Shown here piece by piece: positions 17,204-25,297 of a stretch of DNA of 35,122 bases (position 1 is its first letter; every line of letters begins with the position of its first letter). The stretch is from Flavobacteriaceae bacterium. Lineage in GTDB: Bacteria > Bacteroidota > Bacteroidia > Flavobacteriales > Flavobacteriaceae. A program made the position numbers and the translations under genes. The DNA is taken from the NCBI GenBank assembly GCA_023257625.1, contig JALRBW010000061.1, positions 1-35,122 on the forward strand, given 5' to 3'. Below the pieces are notes generated by a model that was not told the DNA's origin, ran no database searches, and saw nothing but the letters and a program-made list of their open reading frames with translations.

Positions 17204-17623
17204 TTAAGGTTTATTAGAAAAATCAGATAAAATCTCAATTTCAGTTTCTTCCATCATCGACAGCATTTCATAACTATCTAAATTATCCATATAATAATTC
17301 TCTATGTAATCATTAAGAGCATGATCTTCAATTACAATAACACTATTTTGTTGGTATTGGATAAGACTAAATACGAGTATTAACGAGGCAGCAATTCCAG
17401 CAAAATAGTAATAGATACTACTTTTTCTTTCTGAATATTTTGGTTTTATTTTAGTATTAACCTTTTTAATTACTTCATCTTCAAGTTCTTCAAAATAGCC
17501 TGAAGGAACCTTAAAATCTAACTTATTAGAAGTGTTTTTAATATTTCTAATAAGTTGTTGTTCAAGTTTTTCAAAATACCCAGTAGGAACTCTGAAATAA
17601 TTTTTTCGATTAAAATTTGTCAT
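17204..17623 (-). CDS. Membrane anti-sigma factor candidate with duplicated VPxGYFExLE motif
   Basis: 139 residues. The N-terminal cytoplasmic part holds two near-identical motifs 27 residues apart, FRVPTGYFEKLE (10-21) and FKVPSGYFEELE (37-48), each followed by a short amphipathic helix. One membrane helix spans ~70-87, and the C-terminal part is strongly acidic and would be periplasmic. The gene overlaps the ECF sigma gene by 14 bases, the usual position of a cognate anti-sigma factor, but no zinc-binding HxxxCxxC motif is present. Function is inferred from position and topology. The two motifs may be the sigma-contacting elements. Confidence 0.65.
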   Translation of the reverse strand: MTNFNRKNYFRVPTGYFEKLEQQLIRNIKNTSNKLDFKVPSGYFEELEDEVIKKVNTKIKPKYSERKSSIYYYFAGIAASLILVFSLIQYQQNSVIVIEDHALNDYIENYYMDNLDSYEMLSMMEETEIEILSDFSNKP

Positions 17624-18158
17624 TCAATTCAGCTTTAATTTTTTTTACAGCATGATGATAAGAGGCTTTCAAAGCGCCTACGCTAGTATCTACAATTTCA
17701 GCAATAGCATCATACGTCATTCCATCAAAATATTTCATATTAAATACAATACGTTGTTTTTCAGGTAAGCGTGCTACTACTTTTTGGAGTAAAAGAGCGG
17801 CTTGATCGCCATCAAAATATGAGTCTGCAGTTAGCCCATCAGCTTTTGCTTCAATCCAGTCTTGGTTTTGTAATCCCATTTTTGAAGCTTTGCTATTAAT
17901 GAAATTTAATGCTTCATTAGTGGCTATTCTATACATCCATGTAAACAAGGCACTATTTTCTTTGAATCCATCAATATTGAGATAGATTTTTATGAAAGTA
18001 TTTTGGATAACATCATTTGCATCATCATGATCTAACACTAGTTTTCGAATATGCCAATATAACCGTTCTTTATATTCAGAGACCAATCGTCTAAAGGCAT
18101 CCTCTTTAGTAATTGGGTTTTTTAATGCGTTTACAAATATGGATTGTGATGATGACAC
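17610..18158 (-). CDS. ECF-type RNA polymerase sigma factor
   Basis: 182 residues with region 2 at ~21-88 (DANDVIQNTFIKIYLNI, FTWMYRIATNEALNFI) and region 4 at ~125-175 (LPEKQRIVFNMKYFDGMTYD, then GALKASYHHAVKKIK), joined by a short linker. There is no region 1.1 or 3, as expected for the ECF group. The start used here is a GTG at 18158. It overlaps the downstream anti-sigma candidate by 14 bases, so the two are probably translationally coupled. The regulon cannot be read; its own operon includes an exported small protein, which suggests an envelope-stress function. The upstream gap of 45 bases could hold a promoter, with a near-consensus TACATTTA on the minus strand. Confidence 0.92.
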   Translation of the reverse strand: MSSSQSIFVNALKNPITKEDAFRRLVSEYKERLYWHIRKLVLDHDDANDVIQNTFIKIYLNIDGFKENSALFTWMYRIATNEALNFINSKASKMGLQNQDWIEAKADGLTADSYFDGDQAALLLQKVVARLPEKQRIVFNMKYFDGMTYDAIAEIVDTSVGALKASYHHAVKKIKAELNDKF

Positions 18159-18203
18159 TTTAAAAACTTTGTTTAAATGTAGACAAAAGGTTTTGTAAAA
18201 AGT

Positions 18204-20033
18204 TTAATCCATTCGCTGAATTTTCACCCATTTATGGTACTCACTATTTTCTTTAAGAAGACTTTTATGTGTTCCTGAGGCTATTATTTCTCCTTTATCT
18301 AAAACTAAAATTAAATCAGCTTTTTGAATTGTAGAAATTCTATGGGCAATTACAAGAGAGGTACGTTTTTCCATAAGTTTTTCTAAAGCTTGCTGGACTT
18401 GTAGTTCTGATTCTGTGTCCAGCGCTGCTGTGGCTTCATCTAAAATAAGTAAATCGGGGTCCTTAAGAAGAGCTCTAGCAATAGTTAAACGTTGTTTCTG
18501 GCCGCCTGAAAGTTTATTTCCTGAATCTCCGATTATCGTATTGTAGCCTTTAGAGAGTTCGGAAATAAAATCATGTGCATATGCAGCCTTTGCAGCATTA
18601 ATAATTGCATTTTCATCTGCATTTGGGTTTCCTAATTTTATATTATTGTAAACAGAATCATTAAATAATATGGCATTTTGAGTAACCATACCTACTAAAT
18701 TATATAAACTGTTTAATTTTAATTTAGATAGAGAAATACCATCGATCTTAATATTACCCTGGGAAGGATCATAAAAACGATTTAAAAGGTAGGTCAATGT
18801 GGTTTTTCCACTACCAGAAGGGCCAACAATTGCGACCATTTGCCCTTTTTTTATGGTAAAAGAAACCTTTTTAATTACTGTAGTTTTTTCATAAGCAAAC
18901 GCTACGTTATTGAATACAATTTCATGCTCAAATTGTTTTAGTTCTAAAGCATTTGGATTTTCCTGTATAGGATTTTCACTTTTAAGAATTTCAAAAATAC
19001 GTTCTGCTGCTGCATTTCCTTTTTGAATGGTATAATTTGCTTTACTTATGTTTTTTGCTGGTGTTAAAATATTGTAAGCTAAACCCATGTAGACTATAAA
19101 CGTTGTGCCTGAAATACTACCTTCAACTAAAACCATTTTACCACCAAACCACAACAATATCCCGATCACTGAAATACCTAAAAATTCACTTACTGGACCT
19201 GCTAAACTTGCGCGATGAAGTAGCTGATTTGAAAAATGATAAAAACGTTGGGTCGCTGCATTAAATTTTTCGTTAAAAGTATTTTTTGCAGAAAAGGTTT
19301 TTATAATCATTTGTCCAGTTACTGTTTCGTCTAGAATTGATAAAAAGTCACCTTGCTCCTCTTGAATTCGAGTAGAATGTTTTTTTAGTTTTTTTCCAAT
19401 ATTTGAGATCACCCAACCAGAAATTGGTATAAAAAGTAGCACAAACAGAGTTAATTTAGTGCTAATGATAAACATGGCTCCAAGGGAGAAAATAATGGTT
19501 AAGGGTTCACGAACTATTAGCTCTAAAATAGATAGGTAAGAGGCTTGAATTTCAGTTACATCACTAGTCATTTTTGCCATTAAATCACCCTTTCTTTTTT
19601 CTGAAAAATACCCTACTGGTAATTCCATGATTTTTTGATAGAGTGTTGTGCGTAAATCACGTAAAATTCCATTACGTAAATAAGTAATTACGTAAAGGGC
19701 TAAGTAGTTAAAGCAGTTTTTTAAAAAAAATAGAATAAGAACAAGTCCTATGACCATAAAAAGGGTGCTTTCTATATTTTTTTCTAATTGTAATGTGACG
19801 TAATAATTGAGCAATTCTTTAATATAATTCTGTAAGTGAAAAATATCAGTATATGCCGGTCGAATATTTTGTGTTTCAATACGTTCAAATAAAACATTTA
19901 ACATAGGAATCAAAGCAACAAAAGACAGTGCGCTAAAGAGTGCATAAAGTGCATTGAATAGAATGTTTAAAAAGGCAAATTTTTTATATGGAATACCAAA
20001 GCCTAAAATTGTTTGAAAGTAGGATTTTTTCAT
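18204..20033 (-). CDS. MsbA-like ABC exporter (fused permease and ATPase)
   Basis: 609 residues. The transmembrane half, ~1-330, has six predicted helices; the ATPase half has Walker A GPSGSGKT (404-411), Q-loop Q452, signature LSGGQ (508-512), Walker B LLILDE (528-533) and switch His564. Both halves in one chain mean it works as a homodimer, the layout of MsbA and related lipid or glycolipid exporters. The start overlaps the phosphohexomutase stop by four bases, so it is the last gene of the DUF4199-glycosyltransferase-mutase-exporter set. The cargo is not readable; a lipid A-like or glycolipid substrate is plausible from the neighbours. Confidence 0.92.
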   Translation of the reverse strand: MKKSYFQTILGFGIPYKKFAFLNILFNALYALFSALSFVALIPMLNVLFERIETQNIRPAYTDIFHLQNYIKELLNYYVTLQLEKNIESTLFMVIGLVLILFFLKNCFNYLALYVITYLRNGILRDLRTTLYQKIMELPVGYFSEKRKGDLMAKMTSDVTEIQASYLSILELIVREPLTIIFSLGAMFIISTKLTLFVLLFIPISGWVISNIGKKLKKHSTRIQEEQGDFLSILDETVTGQMIIKTFSAKNTFNEKFNAATQRFYHFSNQLLHRASLAGPVSEFLGISVIGILLWFGGKMVLVEGSISGTTFIVYMGLAYNILTPAKNISKANYTIQKGNAAAERIFEILKSENPIQENPNALELKQFEHEIVFNNVAFAYEKTTVIKKVSFTIKKGQMVAIVGPSGSGKTTLTYLLNRFYDPSQGNIKIDGISLSKLKLNSLYNLVGMVTQNAILFNDSVYNNIKLGNPNADENAIINAAKAAYAHDFISELSKGYNTIIGDSGNKLSGGQKQRLTIARALLKDPDLLILDEATAALDTESELQVQQALEKLMEKRTSLVIAHRISTIQKADLILVLDKGEIIASGTHKSLLKENSEYHKWVKIQRMD

Positions 20034-21733
20034 TCGGGAACGATTTCACTAACTAATAAATCAATTTTTTGATCTAAATGTGTCTCTTGGATTTCCCAGG
20101 GTACATTAGGATTATAAGTTTCTTGAACACTAAAGTAAAACTTAATTTTTGGTTCAGTCCCACTTGGCCTTAAAGCAATTTCACTACCCTCAGAAAGTAC
20201 AATTTTTAAAACATTTGACTGGGGATAAAATAAAGTTGTTTTTTGACCAGAAATTGTATCTATTGAAATAGAAGTTAAATAATCTTCTATACGAACTACA
20301 AGAAACCCACCCAAAGATTTAGGCGGATTATTTCTGAAAGTTGTCATTAAATCCGCAATCAATTTTAACCCTTTTTTTCCTTCTTTTGTAATTGAAACTA
20401 GGCGCTCTTTAAAAGCGCCATATTTTTGATAACATTCTAAGAGAAGATGGAATAAGCTTCGCCCAGAGGTTTTGGCACTTTCAGCTATTTCACAGGCAAG
20501 TAGACCAGTTGAAAGCGCATCTTTGTCACGTACCTCATTACCGACTAAATAGCCATAACTTTCTTCACCACCACCAATAAATTCTAATTCAGGATGCTCT
20601 TGAATTAATTTCCCAATCCATTTAAATCCTGTTAATGTACTTTTGAATTGAATATTAAATGATGAAGCTATTTTTTTAATCATAGGAGTTGAAACCACTG
20701 TTGTTGCAATAAAATGGTTAGAAGTTAAAGTTTCTGATTCTTTCTTTTTTTGTAAAAGGTATTCTGTTAACACGACCATTACCTGGTTACCGTTAAGATA
20801 GTACCAATTTGAATTTAAATCACGAATTACTACTCCTAATCGATCTGCATCGGGATCTGTTCCTAGAACAATATCAGCATTCACATCCGTACCTTTTTGA
20901 ACAGCTAATGCTAGCGCCTCTTTTTCTTCAGGGTTAGGTGAATTAACTGTAGAAAAATTTCCATCAGGTTGGGCTTGTTCAGAAACTATATGAAGATCAT
21001 CATATCCCGCATTTTTTAAAATAGCAGGAAAGAGAGTTATAGAGGTTCCATGTATAGGAGTGAATACAATGCGTAAATTCTTTTTATGTTTACTTTGTAA
21101 AGCTACTTTCAACACTGATTGTTGGTAGGGAATGTCAATCTCTGAATCTATTTTATGAAGTAATTCTGGATTTCCCTTAAATTCTATTGCCTCAAAAGGA
21201 GTATTTTCAATTACTTTTTGAATATTTTGATCTTCTGGAGGGACTAATTGTCCACCATCATTACTGTACACCTTATATCCATTGTATTCGGGGGGATTAT
21301 GAGAGGCTGTTAAAACAATTCCAGCTTGTGCCTTTAAATATCTAACAGCGAAAGAGAGTTCAGGGGTAGGGCGTAATTCATTAAACAAATAACAATGTAT
21401 GCCATTTGCAGTAAAGACAGAGGCACATGTTTCAGCAAGAGACTGACTTTGATTTCTACAATCATAGGCTATAACCACTTTTATTTCCTTGTTAGGAAAA
21501 GTATTTTTAAGATATTGAGATATTCCTTGACTATTTTTACCGAGTGTATATTTATTAATTCTATTGGTTCCGACTCCCATAAGACCACGCATTCCTCCGG
21601 TACCAAATTCTAAATGGGTATAAAAAGCATCTTCTAGTAATTTTGGTTTTTTTTGTAGTGCTCTTACATTTTCTTGAGTTTCAGAGTCAAAAGGCGCTAA
21701 AAGCCATTTTTTCACTTCTTTTTTTATGGACAT
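20030..21733 (-). CDS. Phosphoglucomutase/phosphomannomutase (alpha-D-phosphohexomutase)
   Basis: 567 residues, close to the PgcA/YhxB length. The four phosphohexomutase signatures are all seen: the phosphoserine loop TASHNPPEYNGYKVY (Ser144), the metal loop GTDPDADRLGV, the sugar loop GGGEESYGY and the phosphate-binding RPSGTEPKIKF. It interconverts hexose 1- and 6-phosphates, supplying precursors for nucleotide sugars. The gene overlaps the exporter start by four bases and follows the glycosyltransferase by five, so it is expected to be expressed with both. Glucose versus mannose preference cannot be decided from the motifs. Confidence 0.94.
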   Translation of the reverse strand: MSIKKEVKKWLLAPFDSETQENVRALQKKPKLLEDAFYTHLEFGTGGMRGLMGVGTNRINKYTLGKNSQGISQYLKNTFPNKEIKVVIAYDCRNQSQSLAETCASVFTANGIHCYLFNELRPTPELSFAVRYLKAQAGIVLTASHNPPEYNGYKVYSNDGGQLVPPEDQNIQKVIENTPFEAIEFKGNPELLHKIDSEIDIPYQQSVLKVALQSKHKKNLRIVFTPIHGTSITLFPAILKNAGYDDLHIVSEQAQPDGNFSTVNSPNPEEKEALALAVQKGTDVNADIVLGTDPDADRLGVVIRDLNSNWYYLNGNQVMVVLTEYLLQKKKESETLTSNHFIATTVVSTPMIKKIASSFNIQFKSTLTGFKWIGKLIQEHPELEFIGGGEESYGYLVGNEVRDKDALSTGLLACEIAESAKTSGRSLFHLLLECYQKYGAFKERLVSITKEGKKGLKLIADLMTTFRNNPPKSLGGFLVVRIEDYLTSISIDTISGQKTTLFYPQSNVLKIVLSEGSEIALRPSGTEPKIKFYFSVQETYNPNVPWEIQETHLDQKIDLLVSEIVPE

Positions 21734-21738
21734 AAGTG

Positions 21739-22692
21739 CTATACTTTTTCTTTAACAGTATATCGTTTTTCCATTTTGGAGCTCCTAAGTATAAGTTCTC
21801 CTAAAAACCCAGCAATAAAAAATTGACTTCCTAATAGCATAAGGGTTAGAGCAATGTAAAATTGTGGTCTTTCTGTAATAAGTCTTGATGTTGTATTAAA
21901 ATATAATTTATCAATGCCCAAGTAAAGTGTAAAAGCAAATCCGAAAAGTAACATAAAACTTCCCCAAAGACCAAAAAAATGCATAGGCCGTTTACCAAAG
22001 CGTTGAACAAACCAAAGGGTTACAAGATCAAAAAAACCTTTAAAAAATCGATCAGCTCCAAATTTTGTATGTCCAAATTGCCGTGCTTGATGTTGAACTA
22101 TTTGCTCTCCAATGCGTTGAAATCCATTGTGAGCAGCTAAAACAGGAATATAACGGTGCATATCACCGTATACATCAATTGATTTTATCACATCTTTACG
22201 ATACACTTTAATTCCACAATTAAAGTCGTGTAAAGGGATACCTGAAGCCCTTCTTGCCGCCCAATTAAAAAGTTTTGATGGTAAATTTTTAAATAAAATG
22301 GAATCGTATCGTTTTTTTTTCCATCCTGAAATTAAGTCTAGTGATTTTTCTTTTAAGGTAGAAAGCATAGGTATAATTTCTTCAGGTGAATCTTGAAGGT
22401 CTGCATCAAGAGTTGCTACGTACTCTCCTTGTGCAGTTTCAAAACCTGCATGTAAGGCTTGAGATTTTCCATAATTTTTGGTAAATCGTATGCCCTTAAT
22501 GTTGGTATTTACTTTACATAGACTTTCAATTTTTCTCCATGAAAGATCAGTACTACCGTCGTCAATAAAAACAACTTCAAATGAAATAGAATGTTTGTTT
22601 AAGGCATTTTTTAACCATTCGAATAGAGGAAGAATTGATTCCTCCTCATTTAACAAAGGGATAACAACAGATAGTTCAATTTCGTATTGCAT
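21739..22692 (-). CDS. Family 2 glycosyltransferase with C-terminal membrane helices
   Basis: 317 residues from the ATG at 22692; a TTG nine bases upstream is in frame but less likely. The GT-A domain has VVIPLLNEEESI at the start, FIDDGSTD (43-49) and the metal-binding DADLQD (96-101), as in dolichol- or undecaprenyl-phosphate sugar transferases of the DPM1/GtrB type. Two membrane helices follow near 237-262 and 278-302. Such enzymes transfer a sugar from a nucleotide donor to a polyprenyl phosphate at the inner face of the membrane. It begins 24 bases after the DUF4199 stop and is followed closely by a phosphohexomutase gene, consistent with envelope glycan synthesis. Confidence 0.9.
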   Translation of the reverse strand: MQYEIELSVVIPLLNEEESILPLFEWLKNALNKHSISFEVVFIDDGSTDLSWRKIESLCKVNTNIKGIRFTKNYGKSQALHAGFETAQGEYVATLDADLQDSPEEIIPMLSTLKEKSLDLISGWKKKRYDSILFKNLPSKLFNWAARRASGIPLHDFNCGIKVYRKDVIKSIDVYGDMHRYIPVLAAHNGFQRIGEQIVQHQARQFGHTKFGADRFFKGFFDLVTLWFVQRFGKRPMHFFGLWGSFMLLFGFAFTLYLGIDKLYFNTTSRLITERPQFYIALTLMLLGSQFFIAGFLGELILRSSKMEKRYTVKEKV

Positions 22693-22716
22693 ATCTTGCA
22701 AAACTACGAAAATTGC

Positions 22717-23241
22717 TTATTCAGGTCTTGATTTCTTAACAATTAGACCGCCAATTAGGGAGATGATGAATCCAATAAATAAAGCCCCAATAAGTTGGAA
22801 GGCTGAGCGAAGCATAGGACCTGAAAATTTTTCTGCCATTTCACGACTCATATCTAATTGTTCTTGAGACATTTCAGGATTTTCAATTCTCATTTTTTCA
22901 AATTGAAAATCAAGTGCTTTATTCATCATTTCTGGATCTAAGAATTCTGTAAGTACAAAGGCATAAAGCACACCAATTATGGCAGCAATTAAGGAAATAC
23001 CTAACCCAATTTTAAGCGCTTCGGATAATGAAAGGTACCCTTCATTTTGTTTTTTAAAGACAATAAATGCATATAAAATAACTCCAATCATTAATGCAAT
23101 TCCAACATAACCAGCTGCAGCATTTTGTTGGTAGTGCATGTCTAAGAAGTAAAGCATTAAATTGAAGGCTACTGAAATACTTCCTAAAAGTAACCCATAG
23201 GTAAGTAAAGTCGATTTGATAGTAAGTTTGTTTTCTTCCAT
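22717..23241 (-). CDS. DUF4199 family membrane protein
   Basis: 174 residues with four membrane helices (~11-33, 42-62, 76-99, 143-168) and a Met/Glu-rich amphipathic stretch (~101-140) between the third and fourth. This is the DUF4199 pattern, widespread in Bacteroidota and of unknown function. It lies at the 5' end of the glycosyltransferase-mutase-exporter cluster, the same order often seen beside DUF4199 genes, so a role in envelope biogenesis is possible but unproven. The gene is divergent from rpmE2, sharing a 96-base intergenic region. Confidence 0.8.
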   Translation of the reverse strand: MEENKLTIKSTLLTYGLLLGSISVAFNLMLYFLDMHYQQNAAAGYVGIALMIGVILYAFIVFKKQNEGYLSLSEALKIGLGISLIAAIIGVLYAFVLTEFLDPEMMNKALDFQFEKMRIENPEMSQEQLDMSREMAEKFSGPMLRSAFQLIGALFIGFIISLIGGLIVKKSRPE

Positions 23242-23312
23242 GAGATTTTAAATTTTTGGTTTTCTCCAAATTAAAAAAATTAAAGGAATTCACATAGTTT
23301 TAAAAAAAAAAT

Positions 23313-23320
23313 TAAATTTG
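23313..23320 (+). promoter_or_regulatory. Promoter -7 element for rpmE2
   Basis: TAAATTTG matches the Bacteroidota -7 consensus TAnnTTTG exactly. Transcription would start near 23327, leaving a leader of about 11 bases before the rpmE2 ATG. No clear -33 TTTG was found at the expected distance. Confidence 0.6.
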
Positions 23321-23337
23321 CAATCGATTTTATAGAT

Positions 23338-23592
23338 ATGAAAGCAGATATACACCCAGATAATTACAGATTAGTTGCCTTTAAAGACATGTCAAATGAT
23401 GATGTTTTTATTACTAAGTCTACAGTAAATGCAAAAGAAACAATTAATGTTGATGGGGTAGAATACCCATTGGTTAAACTAGAAATTTCTAGAACATCTC
23501 ATCCTTATTATACTGGAAAATCAAAATTAGTTGATACTGCTGGACGTATTGATAAATTTAAAAATAAATATTCAAAATTTAAAAAAGAGTAA
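23338..23592 (+). CDS. rpmE2: 50S ribosomal protein L31, type B (zinc-free)
   Basis: 84 residues: [10 protein letters not shown] at the start, then [28 protein letters not shown] and a basic end with [11 protein letters not shown]. This is the long type B form of bL31. It has no cysteine, so it lacks the CxxC zinc site of type A L31. It sits in the large subunit near the subunit bridge. The gene stands alone: it has its own -7 element just upstream and a strong bidirectional terminator just downstream. Confidence 0.97.
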   Translation: MKADIHPDNYRLVAFKDMSNDDVFITKSTVNAKETINVDGVEYPLVKLEISRTSHPYYTGKSKLVDTAGRIDKFKNKYSKFKKE

Positions 23593-23610
23593 TTCTTTTT
23601 ATAAATAGAT

Positions 23611-23639
23611 AAAAGCCACTTTGTAAAGTGGCTTTTTTT
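23611..23639. terminator. Bidirectional intrinsic terminator between rpmE2 and the lipoprotein gene
   Basis: A perfect 12-bp stem (AAAAGCCACTTT / AAAGTGGCTTTT) with a minimal loop is followed by a T run on the plus strand and flanked by A on the left. It lies 19 bases after the rpmE2 stop and directly abuts the stop codon of the convergent gene, so it can end transcripts from both sides. Confidence 0.9.
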
Positions 23640-25248
23640 ATGGCTTAGTTTTCTTAACCGTTTTTAATTTCAATAAATTAATCGGGTTAATCTCCATTCC
23701 CTCAACATTTTTTTGAACAAATCGAATAACTTGATCATAATAAAGGGGGATAATTGGATATTCATCCATTGCAATTTGATCCATTTCACGATAGATACTT
23801 TCTCTTTCGTTTTTATTTGTAGTATTTAATGCTTTATTGTAAAGTAGATCAAATGATTCCTTTTTAAAATGTGTATAATTGGGTCCTTGAGGTGAGAAAT
23901 TAGGGCTATAAAATAAAGACAAATAGTTTTCAGCATCAGGATAATCAGCAATCCAACTAGCTCTAAAAAGCTCTAATTTTCCTGATGATTTAGCTAGTCG
24001 CAACGTAGCTGTTGGCATTAAATCAATGGCAATAGTTACACCTATTTTTTGTAATTCACGCTGAAAATATTCACATAAATCAAGATAATTAGCATCAGTA
24101 GCTAAGGTAACTTTAGGTTCAATTTGATGTGTTTCTACAAATTGATTAACCAATGCTCTTGCCCGATTGGGGTTATAATCAAATGCTTGGGTACTCGAAC
24201 CCGAAAGTCCCTTGGGTATAAATCCTTTATTAGCAGGATATCCAATATTATTTCTTAAATAGGCAATCATTTGTTTTCGATCAAAACCAATATTTAAAGC
24301 CTCTCGAATCAAAGGAGATTGAAGTGCTGGATTTGAACCGTCTAGATAAATTCCAATATATTCAGTATTTAAATAAGGTCCATTTAATAAATTGATTCGA
24401 TCTTTGTATTTTGATTGTAGTAGGCCTTCAGGGGTAAGTAATTCATCTTTGTAAGAGGCGTCAAGTGAATTTATAAAGTCTAATTTTCCTTGTAAAAAGA
24501 GCATAAATTCACTTTGAATATCGGGTATAAATTGGATAGCGATGGCTTCCAAGTAGGGAAGTTGTTCCCCAAATTTGTCTTGTTCAAAATAATGGACATT
24601 TTTTCGCAATACTAACTTTACATTTTCTTCCCATTTTTTAAAGTAGAAAGGACCAGTTCCTATAGGATTTGAACGAAAAGAATTACCATAATAAGAGACC
24701 ACCTCTTCAGGAACTACTGAACAATACCTCATGGTTAGTAATCCTAAAAAAGCTGGGAAAGGATTTTTTAAACGAATCAATAAGGTGTTTTTATCTACTG
24801 CTTTATATGATGCTACCTGTTGCATTACCCAGCTTCCTGGAGAGGCTACAGTGGAATCTGTGAGACGATTGAAGCTATAGACAAAATCCTGTGCAACAAC
24901 ACGTCTAGTTTGATTAGGACCAAATAAAGGGGAAGAGTGAAAAAAAACATCTTCTCGAAGATGAAACACATATTCTAAGCCCCCTTCAAGTATTTCCCAT
25001 GAGTGAGCTATTTCAGGCTGAACTACTAAATTATTGTCCAATTGTACCAAACCATTAAACAATTGATTAACAGGCCAAATATTTTGAGGATTTCTAGAAA
25101 ATGCAGGGTCAAGAGAAGTGACATTGCGGTATTCATTGTATCGAAATATAATATGCTCTTCAATTGTATTTTGGTTTTTACAATTATTAAAAACTAAAAT
25201 TACAGTTAGATAGAGGAGCCAACGTAGCCAATAACCTACTCGAATCAT
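23638..25248 (-). CDS. Oligopeptide/dipeptide-binding lipoprotein (SBP_bac_5, ABC uptake)
   Basis: 536 residues from the ATG at 25248. A longer frame to 25275 exists, but its start would lie at the -7 element. The N terminus is a lipoprotein signal, with a basic start, a hydrophobic core and Cys23 (VFNNCKN). The mature part follows the family 5 substrate-binding fold of OppA/DppA: LDPAFSRNPQNIWPVNQLFN, LIRLKNPFPAF, IGTGPFYFKKWEENVKLVL, then lobe II with EALNIGFDRKQMI. It would capture peptides or similar solutes and pass them to an ABC permease, but no permease or ATPase gene is adjacent. Ligand unknown. It is divergent from mtaB. Confidence 0.9.
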   Translation of the reverse strand: MIRVGYWLRWLLYLTVILVFNNCKNQNTIEEHIIFRYNEYRNVTSLDPAFSRNPQNIWPVNQLFNGLVQLDNNLVVQPEIAHSWEILEGGLEYVFHLREDVFFHSSPLFGPNQTRRVVAQDFVYSFNRLTDSTVASPGSWVMQQVASYKAVDKNTLLIRLKNPFPAFLGLLTMRYCSVVPEEVVSYYGNSFRSNPIGTGPFYFKKWEENVKLVLRKNVHYFEQDKFGEQLPYLEAIAIQFIPDIQSEFMLFLQGKLDFINSLDASYKDELLTPEGLLQSKYKDRINLLNGPYLNTEYIGIYLDGSNPALQSPLIREALNIGFDRKQMIAYLRNNIGYPANKGFIPKGLSGSSTQAFDYNPNRARALVNQFVETHQIEPKVTLATDANYLDLCEYFQRELQKIGVTIAIDLMPTATLRLAKSSGKLELFRASWIADYPDAENYLSLFYSPNFSPQGPNYTHFKKESFDLLYNKALNTTNKNERESIYREMDQIAMDEYPIIPLYYDQVIRFVQKNVEGMEINPINLLKLKTVKKTKP

Positions 25249-25261
25249 GAAGAAATGTCTG

Positions 25262-25269
25262 TATATTTG
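25262..25269 (+). promoter_or_regulatory. Promoter -7 element for mtaB
   Basis: TATATTTG is an exact TAnnTTTG match. The predicted transcript start near 25276 supports the ATG at 25298 as the mtaB start rather than the upstream ATG at 25247. No clear -33 element is visible. Confidence 0.6.
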
Positions 25270-25272
25270 TAT

Positions 25273-25280
25273 CAAAATTA
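25273..25280 (-). promoter_or_regulatory. Promoter -7 element for the peptide-binding lipoprotein gene
   Basis: Read on the minus strand this is TAATTTTG, an exact TAnnTTTG match, with a TTG 15 bases upstream (short for a -33 element). It lies three bases from the plus-strand -7 element of mtaB, so the two promoters are back to back. It favours the start at 25248. Confidence 0.55.
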
Positions 25281-25297
25281 CGGTTTTTAATGTAGCA

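Noticed and set aside
22478-22867. 129-codon plus-strand frame across the glycosyltransferase start and DUF4199 end
   Set aside because: Antisense to two recognised genes; its translation has no recognisable feature.
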